From contig WJKO01000317.1 in NCBI GenBank assembly GCA_014729055.1, forward strand, positions 1 to 5,034: 5,034 nucleotides of DNA, given 5' to 3'. Numbering within the stretch: the first letter of the stretch is position 1; each line of letters opens with the position of its first letter. Positions 1-4,996 of this stretch are shown here, piece after piece. The translations under genes were made by a program, and so were the position numbers. The notes under the pieces are model-generated. The model made no database searches. It was not told the DNA's origin and saw only the letters and a list, made by a program, of their open reading frames with translations. Origin of the DNA: Promethearchaeota archaeon (lineage in GTDB: Archaea; Asgardarchaeota; Lokiarchaeia; Sigyniarchaeales; Promethearchaeaceae).

Positions 1-2
1 CC

Positions 3-98
3 AGTATCAATATAGCCCAACGGATAACGAGTTCATTGGGATGGGGGACACGTGAATGCCCCGAACAACCGAATGAAGGTAGTGCCGTAAAGACCTAA
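3..98 (+). CDS. tnpB: TnpB family RNA-guided endonuclease, C-terminal fragment (5' end outside window)
   Basis: Reading from base 3 gives 31 codons to a TAA at 96-98, beginning SINIAQRITSSLGWGTREC. This matches the extreme C-terminus of TnpB, where the last RuvC segment (D-x-NA-S-x-NI) is followed by a linker of the type 'LGxGTPE'. The preceding Asp and Asn-Ala would lie just off the left edge. TnpB is the programmable DNA nuclease of IS605/IS607 elements, and it uses an omegaRNA taken from the element's right end to cut the donor joint and so keep the element. Only the tail is visible, so whether the gene is intact or still has its RuvC catalytic acids cannot be judged. The same bases also encode part of the omegaRNA. 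A minus-strand reading across 7-189 is a shadow of this region. Confidence 0.7.
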   Translation, partial: SINIAQRITSSLGWGTRECPEQPNEGSAVKT

Positions 99-113
99 CC
101 GAATGGTTGAAGC

Positions 114-131
114 CACCCCCTTTCGGGGGTG
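114..131 (+). repeat. Right-end subterminal hairpin of the TnpB element
   Basis: CACCCCC and GGGGGTG form a perfect 7-bp stem around a TTTC tetraloop. It follows GAAGCC and precedes TTCAC, matching the structural plan of the two solo hairpins at 2082-2139 and 4639-4682. In IS605-family elements such hairpins are recognised by the TnpA HUH transposase, and they also form the terminal stem of the omegaRNA. Confidence 0.7.
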
Positions 132-246
132 CGTAATTCACACTTAATATACAGCTTAAATTGGTTATTAGATATCTAATATAACACAATTTAAATTCAA
201 AAAAATGGTTTTACAAAATAAAAAAATCAAATAGAAAAACCTGCGA

Positions 247-292
247 GAATTAAAAAAAAAAGATAAGATTTTTGGTATCTCTATAGAGAACC
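247..292 (-). terminator. Hairpin plus poly-T terminator of the secreted hydrolase gene
   Basis: Straight after the TAA stop (294-296, minus strand) the DNA holds an interrupted palindrome at 274-292. TCTCTATAGAGA is its perfect core, extended by GGT/ACC with one bulged A at 277. On the minus strand it is followed by an uninterrupted run of T (plus-strand A-run at about 252-261), then more T-rich sequence towards 190. Archaeal terminators need mainly the T-tract, so the hairpin may be extra or may protect the mRNA 3' end. There is no second gene downstream on this strand before the TnpB element. Confidence 0.6.
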
Positions 293-293
293 T

Positions 294-1568
294 TTAATAG
301 ACCGTGTCTATTCGGAACCAAATAGTATACCGGCAGTCTCCCATATCGTAGCGACTTCCAGACCAATACCATCCGTTATTTACATAACTATGCCATTGAG
401 ATGGACTCCACCACCATTGAAATGTTGGGTAGCCATCATCTCCATCAGGAGAGTCTTCTTCCATCGCTTGCACTCGTACTTTCGCATAGGAATTATAGCT
501 GAAAAGTGCGTAGTGATACGCATTCCAGTCTAAGGCTCCTTTACCAGACTTTTCTATGTCGTTTCCGGCTTCGTTAATTTCATCTAGATGGTTATCATTC
601 TTATCTCCAGCTGCAGCACAGCTTGGAAAATAAGCTTCCCCAATCCAGAGTTTCAAATACATCTCGCCATCGCCTTTGGGCCATGGGTCATAATCATTGT
701 CGTAATAGACCTCATCAACATATACAGTCATTTTATATAAATCATTTGAAGCATCAACTGCATATGCGCCACCAGGAACGGAATTACCATTAGGATCAGA
801 ATTCATCTCCAATGCAATAACTTGAGCATATGGAGACCAATAAAGATCTTCAGGTGAAACGCCAATATCGAACGGTGAGAAATCTCCATCAAGATCAATG
901 CCTATTACGGATTTATATGCTGCCCAGGCTAATTCTGAGCAATAATATCCATCAGGAGCAATCTCAGGATCACAAGTATCGATACCGACTTGTTTTCCTA
1001 ACCAGTTCCAGTCATAACCTTCATCTTGCCCTATTTTTGAAGTGGCAAAATTGACGATCGCGCTCCTTTCAGATGCTGATAATAAGGCACCACCAGGTTT
1101 TAATATTCGCATAGCAACAGCGTTGCCAGCGTGATCGTTTACGACTGTTTTATAGCGGGATGTTCTTAATCCAGAATCGGTATCATCCTTTGTGGAATGA
1201 ACAACCCAAGCTTCACCTTGAGGTACCCACGTACCTTCTTCAGTGGCCCAGATTTCATGATAGCCCGCAATCCCTCCAAAAATAACAGTATGACTCCATT
1301 TACCTGGAATAAGGTAATCGAACATGCTGTTATCCGTACCGATGAGTATTACATCACCCGGTAATAGGTTGGCACTACTCATGTCATTTGTCCCCGAGCT
1401 CGCGAAGGAGGCTTCAGGGTCACTTTCTTGAGTAGGCACTGAAATCGGAGGAATAAAAGTAGGAGATGCTGTATTTGAAGTCATGAAGAAACCAGAAATT
1501 AAAAATCCAGAAAAAAATAATCCGGATACGAGTATAAGGATAGACGCTACTTTCGTTTTGGTCTTCAT
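294..1568 (-). CDS. Secreted/membrane-anchored YiiX-like permuted NlpC/P60 cysteine hydrolase with acidic C-terminal region
   Basis: A 424-residue protein. Residues 1-6 are Lys-rich and about 7-29 form one hydrophobic segment, so it is exported or N-terminally anchored; a Ser/Thr/Pro-rich linker (30-65) follows. Residues about 67-255 look like the YiiX/YebB group of permuted NlpC/P60 (papain-like) hydrolases, where the catalytic His precedes the Cys. LLPGDVILI (68-76) is the entry strand, WSH (91-93) supplies His93, and GYYCSEL (207-213) supplies Cys210. Such enzymes cleave amide or ester bonds in peptides, cell-envelope material or lipids; the substrate is unknown. Residues about 275-424 are acidic and aromatic (DNDYDPWPKGDGE at 290-302, QWWWSP at 384-389) and look like a secreted beta-rich, possibly Ca2+-binding domain. 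I chose Met at 1568 because CAAAGG (1578-1583) sits about 9 bases upstream of it. The ATG at 1577 (three residues longer) would directly abut that site. The gene is monocistronic with its own terminator. The fold assignment is fairly firm; the biological role is not. Confidence 0.75.
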   Translation of the reverse strand: MKTKTKVASILILVSGLFFSGFLISGFFMTSNTASPTFIPPISVPTQESDPEASFASSGTNDMSSANLLPGDVILIGTDNSMFDYLIPGKWSHTVIFGGIAGYHEIWATEEGTWVPQGEAWVVHSTKDDTDSGLRTSRYKTVVNDHAGNAVAMRILKPGGALLSASERSAIVNFATSKIGQDEGYDWNWLGKQVGIDTCDPEIAPDGYYCSELAWAAYKSVIGIDLDGDFSPFDIGVSPEDLYWSPYAQVIALEMNSDPNGNSVPGGAYAVDASNDLYKMTVYVDEVYYDNDYDPWPKGDGEMYLKLWIGEAYFPSCAAAGDKNDNHLDEINEAGNDIEKSGKGALDWNAYHYALFSYNSYAKVRVQAMEEDSPDGDDGYPTFQWWWSPSQWHSYVNNGWYWSGSRYDMGDCRYTIWFRIDTVY

Positions 1569-1577
1569 TTTATACAT

Positions 1578-1583
1578 CCTTTG
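1578..1583 (-). promoter_or_regulatory. Ribosome binding site deciding the hydrolase start
   Basis: On the minus strand the bases read CAAAGG, then TGTATAAA, then the ATG at 1568-1566. The GG lies at normal Shine-Dalgarno distance from this ATG but is directly fused to the in-frame ATG at 1577-1575. This favours the shorter product starting MKTKTK. Confidence 0.45.
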
Positions 1584-1611
1584 TTTTTTTATAGATATAT
1601 TATCGTCATAA

Positions 1612-1633
1612 CCAAAATATTTGGAGATCTCCA
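1612..1633. promoter_or_regulatory. Two abutting palindromes upstream of the hydrolase gene, candidate operator
   Basis: CCAAA-ATA-TTTGG (1612-1624) is an inverted repeat with 5-bp arms. It overlaps a perfect 12-bp palindrome, TGGAGATCTCCA (1622-1633). They lie 44-65 bp upstream of the hydrolase start. The AT-rich core of the first could also be the archaeal TATA box, placing the transcript start near 1592 so that the ribosome binding site is included. A dimeric repressor site covering the TATA/BRE region would be a normal archaeal arrangement. A second TATA-like stretch lies at about 1590-1603. Chance palindromes are possible in AT-rich DNA, but the G/C-containing 12-mer is less likely to be chance. 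Confidence 0.35.
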
Positions 1634-2081
1634 GTATCTATGAAAATTGGCACGCATCAGATTTTTTGGACAAATTACTAGGGGAAAAATTTCCTATACC
1701 TTTAATCTGACCCTAAACTCTGAGCAATAGTGTTGCAATCTCATAGAAATGCAAGAGGCATCCTAATATTAGAGGTTAATGATCAATCTTATCCTATATA
1801 TAATTTTGATAATCGTCTATTTAAAGATTATCCTTTTAAATAAATTCAATTAGAAACTTACCTAAATTCAGATCTAAAAACCTTGAGAGTTTTGGAGGTA
1901 TATTAAAATTTCTATGAAAGAAATTTATCCTTTTATCTCAATAATAAAGGTTTTTAAATAGGAACTTCATCCTTATAAAGAAAACTATTTATCTCTGATT
2001 GAACTATTTTGCTATTGATATTATTCTATCTTATTTATCCATTTGTTTAAAACTAATTTTTAAAATTATCAGAATAAATGA
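1634..2081. other. Gene-poor AT-rich intergenic stretch
   Basis: I find no convincing coding region on either strand here. Reading frames are short and frequently stopped, and composition is very AT-rich with no protein family signature. The only small structure noted is GCAA/TTGC around 1725-1737. Together with hairpin repeat A this stretch separates two divergently transcribed genes and may be the remains of a decayed insertion, but no recognisable TnpB or transposase sequence is left. Confidence 0.5.
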
Positions 2082-2156
2082 TTGAAGCCTCCCCGCCCTA
2101 AAATCCCCTACCTACCTAAAGGGAGGGGACTTCTTTCACAATTCCGTTAAATTATT
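2082..2156 (+). repeat. Solo IS605-right-end-like hairpin repeat, copy A
   Basis: The sequence reads TTGAAGCC, then a long hairpin, then CTTCTTTCAC. GAAG (2084-2087) pairs with CTTC (2130-2133). TCCCC (2090-2094) pairs with GGGGA (2125-2129). CCCT (2096-2099) pairs with AGGG (2120-2123), with one G/A mismatch between the last two stems. The loop is about 20 bases of pyrimidine-rich sequence. TTGAAGCC and the closing TTCAC are shared with the TnpB element end at 107-141. Homology to copy B continues beyond the hairpin through TTAAATTA (2147-2154). No tnpB is attached. It is best explained as a right-end relic or a non-autonomous palindromic (MITE/PATE-like) derivative of an IS605-type element. 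A structured small RNA is the alternative. Confidence 0.6.
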
Positions 2157-2166
2157 TTATTTATCC

Positions 2167-2177
2167 ATATTTAAATT
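2167..2177 (+). promoter_or_regulatory. TATA box candidate of the TPR gene
   Basis: ATATTTAAATT centres near 2172, about 37 bases before the ATG at 2209. This would place transcription start near 2198 and give a short leader of about 10 bases. A second A/T-rich candidate, AGTATAAAAAG (about 2188-2198), is too close to the ATG for a normal start. No Shine-Dalgarno is visible, which fits leaderless or short-leader translation. Confidence 0.35.
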
Positions 2178-2208
2178 CTTAAGAGAAAGTATAAAAAGTG
2201 GCTTTATT

Positions 2209-2952
2209 ATGAGCGATCAGAAAGAACTCATTCAAGAGGTATTGGATTTAAAAAAAAAAGGGGAATACGAGCATGCTCTCCAACTTCTTCGAAATGGATT
2301 AGAATTGCATGCCCAATCTGAACAAATAAAAGCCTTGCTCATTAAACTTCTATTCGAATATGCGGGGTTTTTAGAAGATGATTGGATTGTAGATTATGAA
2401 GAAACCTTGAGATGCTATCAAGAAATAGCTGAGTTAGATCCAAGTAGTTATCGAGCACTCTACAATTGCGGAATATCTCTATTTTCTTTAGGGAATTATG
2501 ATGCGGCATTATTACAGTTTAATGAAGCGCTCAAATTGAAACCCAATTACAAATACTGTTATTATAATATTGGACTTGTATATGAAGAGCTCAATAAGCT
2601 AAAAAAGGCTCAAAGGGCATATAAACGAGCCCTTGAAATTGATAGAAGTTTTGGTTATGCTAAAGAAGCGCTAAAAGCCATAGAAATAAAACTTGAGGCT
2701 ATTCCTGATACTGAATCCCCCCCTTCATCGAATATTATGCTTGAAAAGCTGAAATCATTATTGCGGGTATCAAAAAAAGTCAAATTGGAGGATCTTCAAA
2801 CAATTTTAGGACTTGAACGAGCAGCTCTACTTAATGTTGTAATCGAATGGGCAGAAACCTATGGGTTTGAAATTGATGGAGAGTATTTACTTATACAAAA
2901 AAAAAGTTTGCCGAAATTCTTTAAGAACTTAAATTTAGAAGATATTCAATAA
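2209..2952 (+). CDS. TPR-repeat protein with C-terminal winged-helix/PCI-like domain
   Basis: A 247-residue cytoplasmic protein without signal or membrane segments. Tetratricopeptide-like helical pairs cover about 3-36, 48-79, 80-113 and 114-147. The last two are canonical, with the pattern LY-G-LF-LGNYDAAL-FNEALKL-P followed by YNIGLVYEELNKLKKAQRAYKRALEID. A Pro/Ser linker (165-175) leads to a compact domain at 178-230. There, LEKLKSLLRVSKKVKLEDLQ, a helix with GLERAALLNVVIEWAETYGF, and a short hairpin EIDGEYLLI give a winged-helix-like helix-helix-wing outline. I associate this tail with many TPR or coiled-coil proteins of Asgard archaea, where it resembles PCI-type winged helices. TPRs make protein-protein scaffolds; the partner is unknown. 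The gene stands alone, with its own promoter and a T-rich 3' end, and converges on the thiolase gene. The TPR call is secure; the C-terminal domain and lineage inference are moderate. Confidence 0.88.
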   Translation: MSDQKELIQEVLDLKKKGEYEHALQLLRNGLELHAQSEQIKALLIKLLFEYAGFLEDDWIVDYEETLRCYQEIAELDPSSYRALYNCGISLFSLGNYDAALLQFNEALKLKPNYKYCYYNIGLVYEELNKLKKAQRAYKRALEIDRSFGYAKEALKAIEIKLEAIPDTESPPSSNIMLEKLKSLLRVSKKVKLEDLQTILGLERAALLNVVIEWAETYGFEIDGEYLLIQKKSLPKFFKNLNLEDIQ

Positions 2953-2982
2953 ATTTTACTTATTAATCTGACAAAATAGCAA

Positions 2983-3000
2983 GACTTTTTCTCTTATTCT
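2983..3000 (+). terminator. T-rich terminator of the TPR gene
   Basis: About 30 bases after the TAA the plus strand becomes T-rich (a TTTTT run, then CTCTTATTCT). This suits an archaeal hairpin-independent terminator. No stem is visible ahead of it. Confidence 0.35.
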
Positions 3001-3070
3001 CTAGTGTTATTAAATAAGATATAAACATATCATACACAATCTTATATTTGATTTTGCTTAATCAATAGGA

Positions 3071-3120
3071 TTAAAAATAGAGAAATAAAAAATAAATTTA
3101 AAGATAAAATAAAAAAAGGA
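3071..3120 (-). terminator. T-rich terminator of the thiolase gene
   Basis: On the minus strand the stop codon is followed within five bases by TCCTTTTTTTATTTTATC and further T-runs down to about 3071. This is a classic archaeal oligo-T termination region without a hairpin. It faces the terminator of the convergent TPR gene across a 172-bp gap that holds no gene. Confidence 0.5.
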
Positions 3121-3124
3121 AAGC

Positions 3125-4444
3125 TTATGCGTCAGGATTTTCGATAATTACTGCTACTCCTTGTCCGCCACCACAGCACGCATTTGCGCATCCGTATTTA
3201 GCCCCTTTATCCCGCAAAATTCTTGCGAGTGTACCTGGTAAGCGTACCATTGTAGAGCCTAAGGGATGTCCAATTGCAGTACTTCCACCCATAACATTGA
3301 CTTTTTCTTCTGGGATATCAAATGCCTTCATACAATTTAACGCAACTATACAGAAAGCTTCATTAATTTCCCAATAGTCCATATCATCTGCCTTCAAAGA
3401 TGCATGTTTGAGTGCCATTTCAGTTGCAGGAACTGGTCCTCGACCCATTACGGAAGGATCAACTCCACCCCATCCGATTGAAACAATTTTTGCCAACGGT
3501 TCAAGTCCTCTGCTCTTCGCTTCTTCTGCTTCCATTAATACAGCTGCGGTAGCACCGGCATTAAGAGGAGAGGAGTTTCCGGGAGTTATTACTCCATCTT
3601 TTGTGCCTTCACGTTCTTTGTAGCCAGCTCTTCCGCCAATATCTTCTCCATATATGTTTTTCTTTAAATAGAATGGTTTTGATAATCTAGGAAGTGAAGC
3701 AACTTTTTCTAGTTTTGATGGACGTGCGGCTAAATCTTTGTCAATAACTTTCGCTTCTTCGACATTTCCTTCGGCATGACCTTCAATTGGAATGATTTCA
3801 CCACCCCAAACTCCACTAGTGAACCATCCATCTTCTTGAGATTTAATGGTTAAATTATGGCTTCTGACCCCAAATTTATCTAAATCCTCTTTTGTAAAAT
3901 GAGGTGTTTCTTGCTCATAAAGTTTTTGAGCAGTTTGAAGCATGTTAATGGTAGTTAAAATATCATACTCTGGTCTAAACCATTCACTTTTTTTATTGAT
4001 CATTTTTAAGTTTGGACGTACGTGATCGTTCTGCATACCAACTCTGGTCATATGTTCTACTCCAGTTGCTAAGGTGGTCTTACTGTATCCTAACATTATT
4101 TCCATGATACCTACATGCATACCGGAACCAGCGGAACCGCATTGTCGGTCTACAAACAGTGCAGGTACTTCTACTGGAAATTTCGCAAGAAAGAGTGGTA
4201 ATCTTCCGCCGTAAGTCCAGTTTTCATACACACCCATTGCAGTACCTACCAATACCTCGTCGATATCGGCTTTTTGAACACCTTTATCTGCTAATTTTTC
4301 ATCAAAAAATTTCATTAACAATGTAGCTAAGAGTTCATCGCTTCTGATTTCACCAAACGCATCCCGTTCAGGTTGCTTTGGTCTAGAGCGAGAGAATGGA
4401 GTTCTCGCGTAATCTATCATCCAAACTTCTTTAGTTTCTGGCAT
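3125..4444 (-). CDS. Thiolase family protein (acetyl-CoA acetyltransferase / 3-ketoacyl-CoA thiolase)
   Basis: A 439-residue cytoplasmic thiolase. It either cleaves 3-ketoacyl-CoA with CoA (beta-oxidation) or condenses two acetyl-CoA. All catalytic signatures are present. Nucleophile Cys102 lies in DRQCGSAGSG (99-108) and GVEHMTRVG (128-136) follows. NEAF is at 361-364, GGSTAIGHPLG (386-396) carries His393, and ACCGGGQG (422-429) carries acid/base Cys423. Intact catalytic residues separate it from the SCP2-like archaeal thiolases that work with HMG-CoA synthase, and no such partner or DUF35 gene is adjacent. It is longer than the usual roughly 390-400 residues. The extra length lies in the loop region about 195-285, as in longer FadA/FadI-type degradative enzymes, but chain-length preference cannot be read from sequence. 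A GTG at 4456 would add four residues (MKIK). I prefer the ATG at 4444 because a TATA box near 4477 predicts transcription start at about 4450, inside that extension. Confidence 0.93.
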   Translation of the reverse strand: MPETKEVWMIDYARTPFSRSRPKQPERDAFGEIRSDELLATLLMKFFDEKLADKGVQKADIDEVLVGTAMGVYENWTYGGRLPLFLAKFPVEVPALFVDRQCGSAGSGMHVGIMEIMLGYSKTTLATGVEHMTRVGMQNDHVRPNLKMINKKSEWFRPEYDILTTINMLQTAQKLYEQETPHFTKEDLDKFGVRSHNLTIKSQEDGWFTSGVWGGEIIPIEGHAEGNVEEAKVIDKDLAARPSKLEKVASLPRLSKPFYLKKNIYGEDIGGRAGYKEREGTKDGVITPGNSSPLNAGATAAVLMEAEEAKSRGLEPLAKIVSIGWGGVDPSVMGRGPVPATEMALKHASLKADDMDYWEINEAFCIVALNCMKAFDIPEEKVNVMGGSTAIGHPLGSTMVRLPGTLARILRDKGAKYGCANACCGGGQGVAVIIENPDA

Positions 4445-4473
4445 TTTAATTTTCACAACTTTTCTTAATCTTG

Positions 4474-4481
4474 TATATTTA
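4474..4481 (-). promoter_or_regulatory. TATA box candidate of the thiolase gene
   Basis: On the minus strand TTAAATATAC occurs with its core at 4474-4481. Typical archaeal spacing of about 26 bases puts transcription start near 4450, a few bases before the ATG at 4444 and after the alternative GTG at 4456. The transcript would be nearly leaderless, in keeping with the absence of a Shine-Dalgarno sequence. Confidence 0.4.
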
Positions 4482-4574
4482 ACTCGTAAAATTTCAGTAA
4501 TTTAAGAAATTCAAAGAATTAATTAAAGTTTTGCAAAATCAAAGTGAAGAAGATCATAAATCCTCATATAAAAA

Positions 4575-4605
4575 AGAATAATAATTCACTGAAAGTGATT
4601 ATTCT
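4575..4605. repeat. Strong bulged hairpin in the thiolase upstream region
   Basis: AGAATAA (4575-4581) pairs with TTATTCT (4599-4605), and TCACT (4586-4590) pairs with AGTGA (4594-4598). The loop is GAA and four bases, TAAT, bulge on the left arm, so 12 pairs form in total. It lies about 130 bp upstream of the thiolase start and 17 bp from hairpin repeat B. It could be an operator, a terminator for a lost gene to its left or right, or another relic of the mobile DNA here. It does not share the GAAGCC/TTCAC plan of the IS605-like repeats. Confidence 0.45.
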
Positions 4606-4621
4606 CAAAATAACTATATAT

Positions 4622-4683
4622 TTTAATTTAATCTGATTGCGAAAGAAGTCCCCATCTTTCATTTAGATCAGGGAGGCTTCAAT
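4622..4683 (-). repeat. Solo IS605-right-end-like hairpin repeat, copy B (inverted relative to A)
   Basis: On the minus strand this reads ATTGAAGCCTCCC, then a hairpin, then GGGGACTTCTTTCGCAATC and on to TTAAATTA. GAAG pairs with CTTC and TCCC with GGGGA, as in copy A. The inner stem is ATCT/AGAT where copy A has CCCT/AGGG, so pairing is kept although the bases changed. The loop is seven bases (AAATGAA) against about 20 in copy A. The outward TTTCRC end faces left, towards the thiolase, and the opposite side abuts the TumE-like remnant. No transposase or tnpB is attached. Confidence 0.6.
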
Positions 4684-4719
4684 TCTATCAACAAAAAAAT
4701 ATTTATTAATTTCTAATAA

Positions 4720-4996
4720 GATTATAAATCTACTTCAGAAAGCCAATATTTAAAAATAAAATTAGAGTTAAAGAATTGCGATTTCTTATATGTAAAAGAA
4801 TATATTTTTACTACTGAGCATTTATATTTTTATCAATGGCAGAATGAAACTTCAGATTTAATAATTCGTTGGGATATTTCTCCGCATCATATGCACTTGA
4901 ACCATTTCCGCACCAAAAATATTGTCTCGAACTAATAAATCTTTTGAACTTTCATTCAAAGATGTTCTTGAAGCAATTAATAAGAGGATGAAGTAA
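4720..4996 (+). pseudogene. Decayed TumE/DUF6516-family toxin-antitoxin gene
   Basis: From 4720 an open frame without a start codon runs 71 codons to TAA at 4933. It reads LELKNCDFLYVKEYIF, then HLYFYQWQ, then LIIRWDISPHH. This is the core pattern of the TumE family (DUF6516), whose members read YxYHWQ...LIxRWDNAPHH followed by TFPHHKH. The next motif is broken: FPHQKY is found only one frame over (about 4906-4923). The family's C-terminal helix, NKSFELSFKDVLEAINKRMK, is in the third frame (4935-4993, stop 4994-4996). At least two indels therefore separate segments that are collinear in the family. The N-terminal part is also missing: two stops (4714-4719) lie just upstream, and hairpin repeat B ends at 4683. 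TumE proteins act as toxins of TumE/TumA-type systems with an HTH partner. No partner is seen here; it may lie past the right edge or be lost. Sequencing error could mimic frameshifts, but several errors plus a lost start are unlikely. Confidence 0.72.

Larger units (their letters stand above)
1..143 (+). mobile_element. Right end of an IS200/IS605-family (TnpB-carrying) element
   Basis: This is the 3' terminus of an insertion element whose body lies to the left of the window. The sequence shows a TnpB C-terminal coding tail ending at 98, a small AACC/GGTT hairpin (97-108, loop GAAT), then GAAGCC, a strong CACCCCC/GGGGGTG hairpin (114-131, loop TTTC) and a TTCAC motif (137-141). The order TnpB stop, GAAGCC, subterminal hairpin, TTCAC is the usual plan of IS605-type right ends, which are single-strand hairpin ends rather than inverted repeats. 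The exact boundary is uncertain by a few bases because the uninserted site is not available. AT-rich DNA unlike the element begins straight after it. A TnpA transposase cannot be assessed from this window. Confidence 0.72.
1..143 (+). ncRNA. Probable omegaRNA (reRNA) scaffold 3' part of the TnpB element
   Basis: In IS605-type elements the omegaRNA overlaps the 3' end of tnpB and runs to the right end, with the guide read from the flanking DNA. The segment is rich in pairing potential: CCCCGAAC (59-66) can pair with GGGG (within 43-47) and GTTC (31-34). AACC (97-100) pairs with GGTT (105-108), and CACCCCC (114-120) pairs with GGGGGTG (125-131). This density of G/C pairing stands out against the AT-rich flank. 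If the scaffold ends near 141-143, the guide would be about the next 16-20 bases of AT-rich flank (from about 144). The RNA's 5' end lies outside the window, and the assignment rests on family architecture plus visible pairing, not on a covariance-model hit. Confidence 0.5.

Noticed and set aside
7..189. Minus-strand open frame of 60 codons over the left edge
   Set aside because: It is antisense to the TnpB tail and right-end hairpin. The translation has no family-like pattern and is a shadow of the structured element end.
830..1054. Plus-strand open frame of 74 codons
   Set aside because: It lies wholly antisense within the YiiX-like hydrolase region that contains the catalytic Cys. It has low-complexity, His/Gln-rich, non-protein-like composition and no ribosome binding site.
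1612..1710. Plus-strand 32-codon open stretch ending FLDKLLGEKFPIPLI
   Set aside because: It looks slightly protein-like but has no start codon, is very short, overlaps the hydrolase promoter region and matches no family I recognise.
3408..3623. Plus-strand open frame of 71 codons
   Set aside because: It is antisense to a conserved part of the thiolase gene and has no independent support.
4501..4581. Plus-strand 26-codon open stretch (FKKFKELIKVLQNQ...) upstream of hairpin B, considered as a lost antitoxin or TumE N-terminus
   Set aside because: It has no start codon and overlaps the thiolase upstream region. Lys/Glu-rich translations arise easily from A-rich DNA, and no HTH pattern is visible.
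2082..4683. Hairpins A and B as the two ends of one composite transposon carrying the TPR and thiolase genes
   Set aside because: IS605-type elements do not have inverted-repeat ends; left and right ends differ. No transposase lies between them, and both genes look like ordinary chromosomal genes. Independent insertions or relics are simpler.
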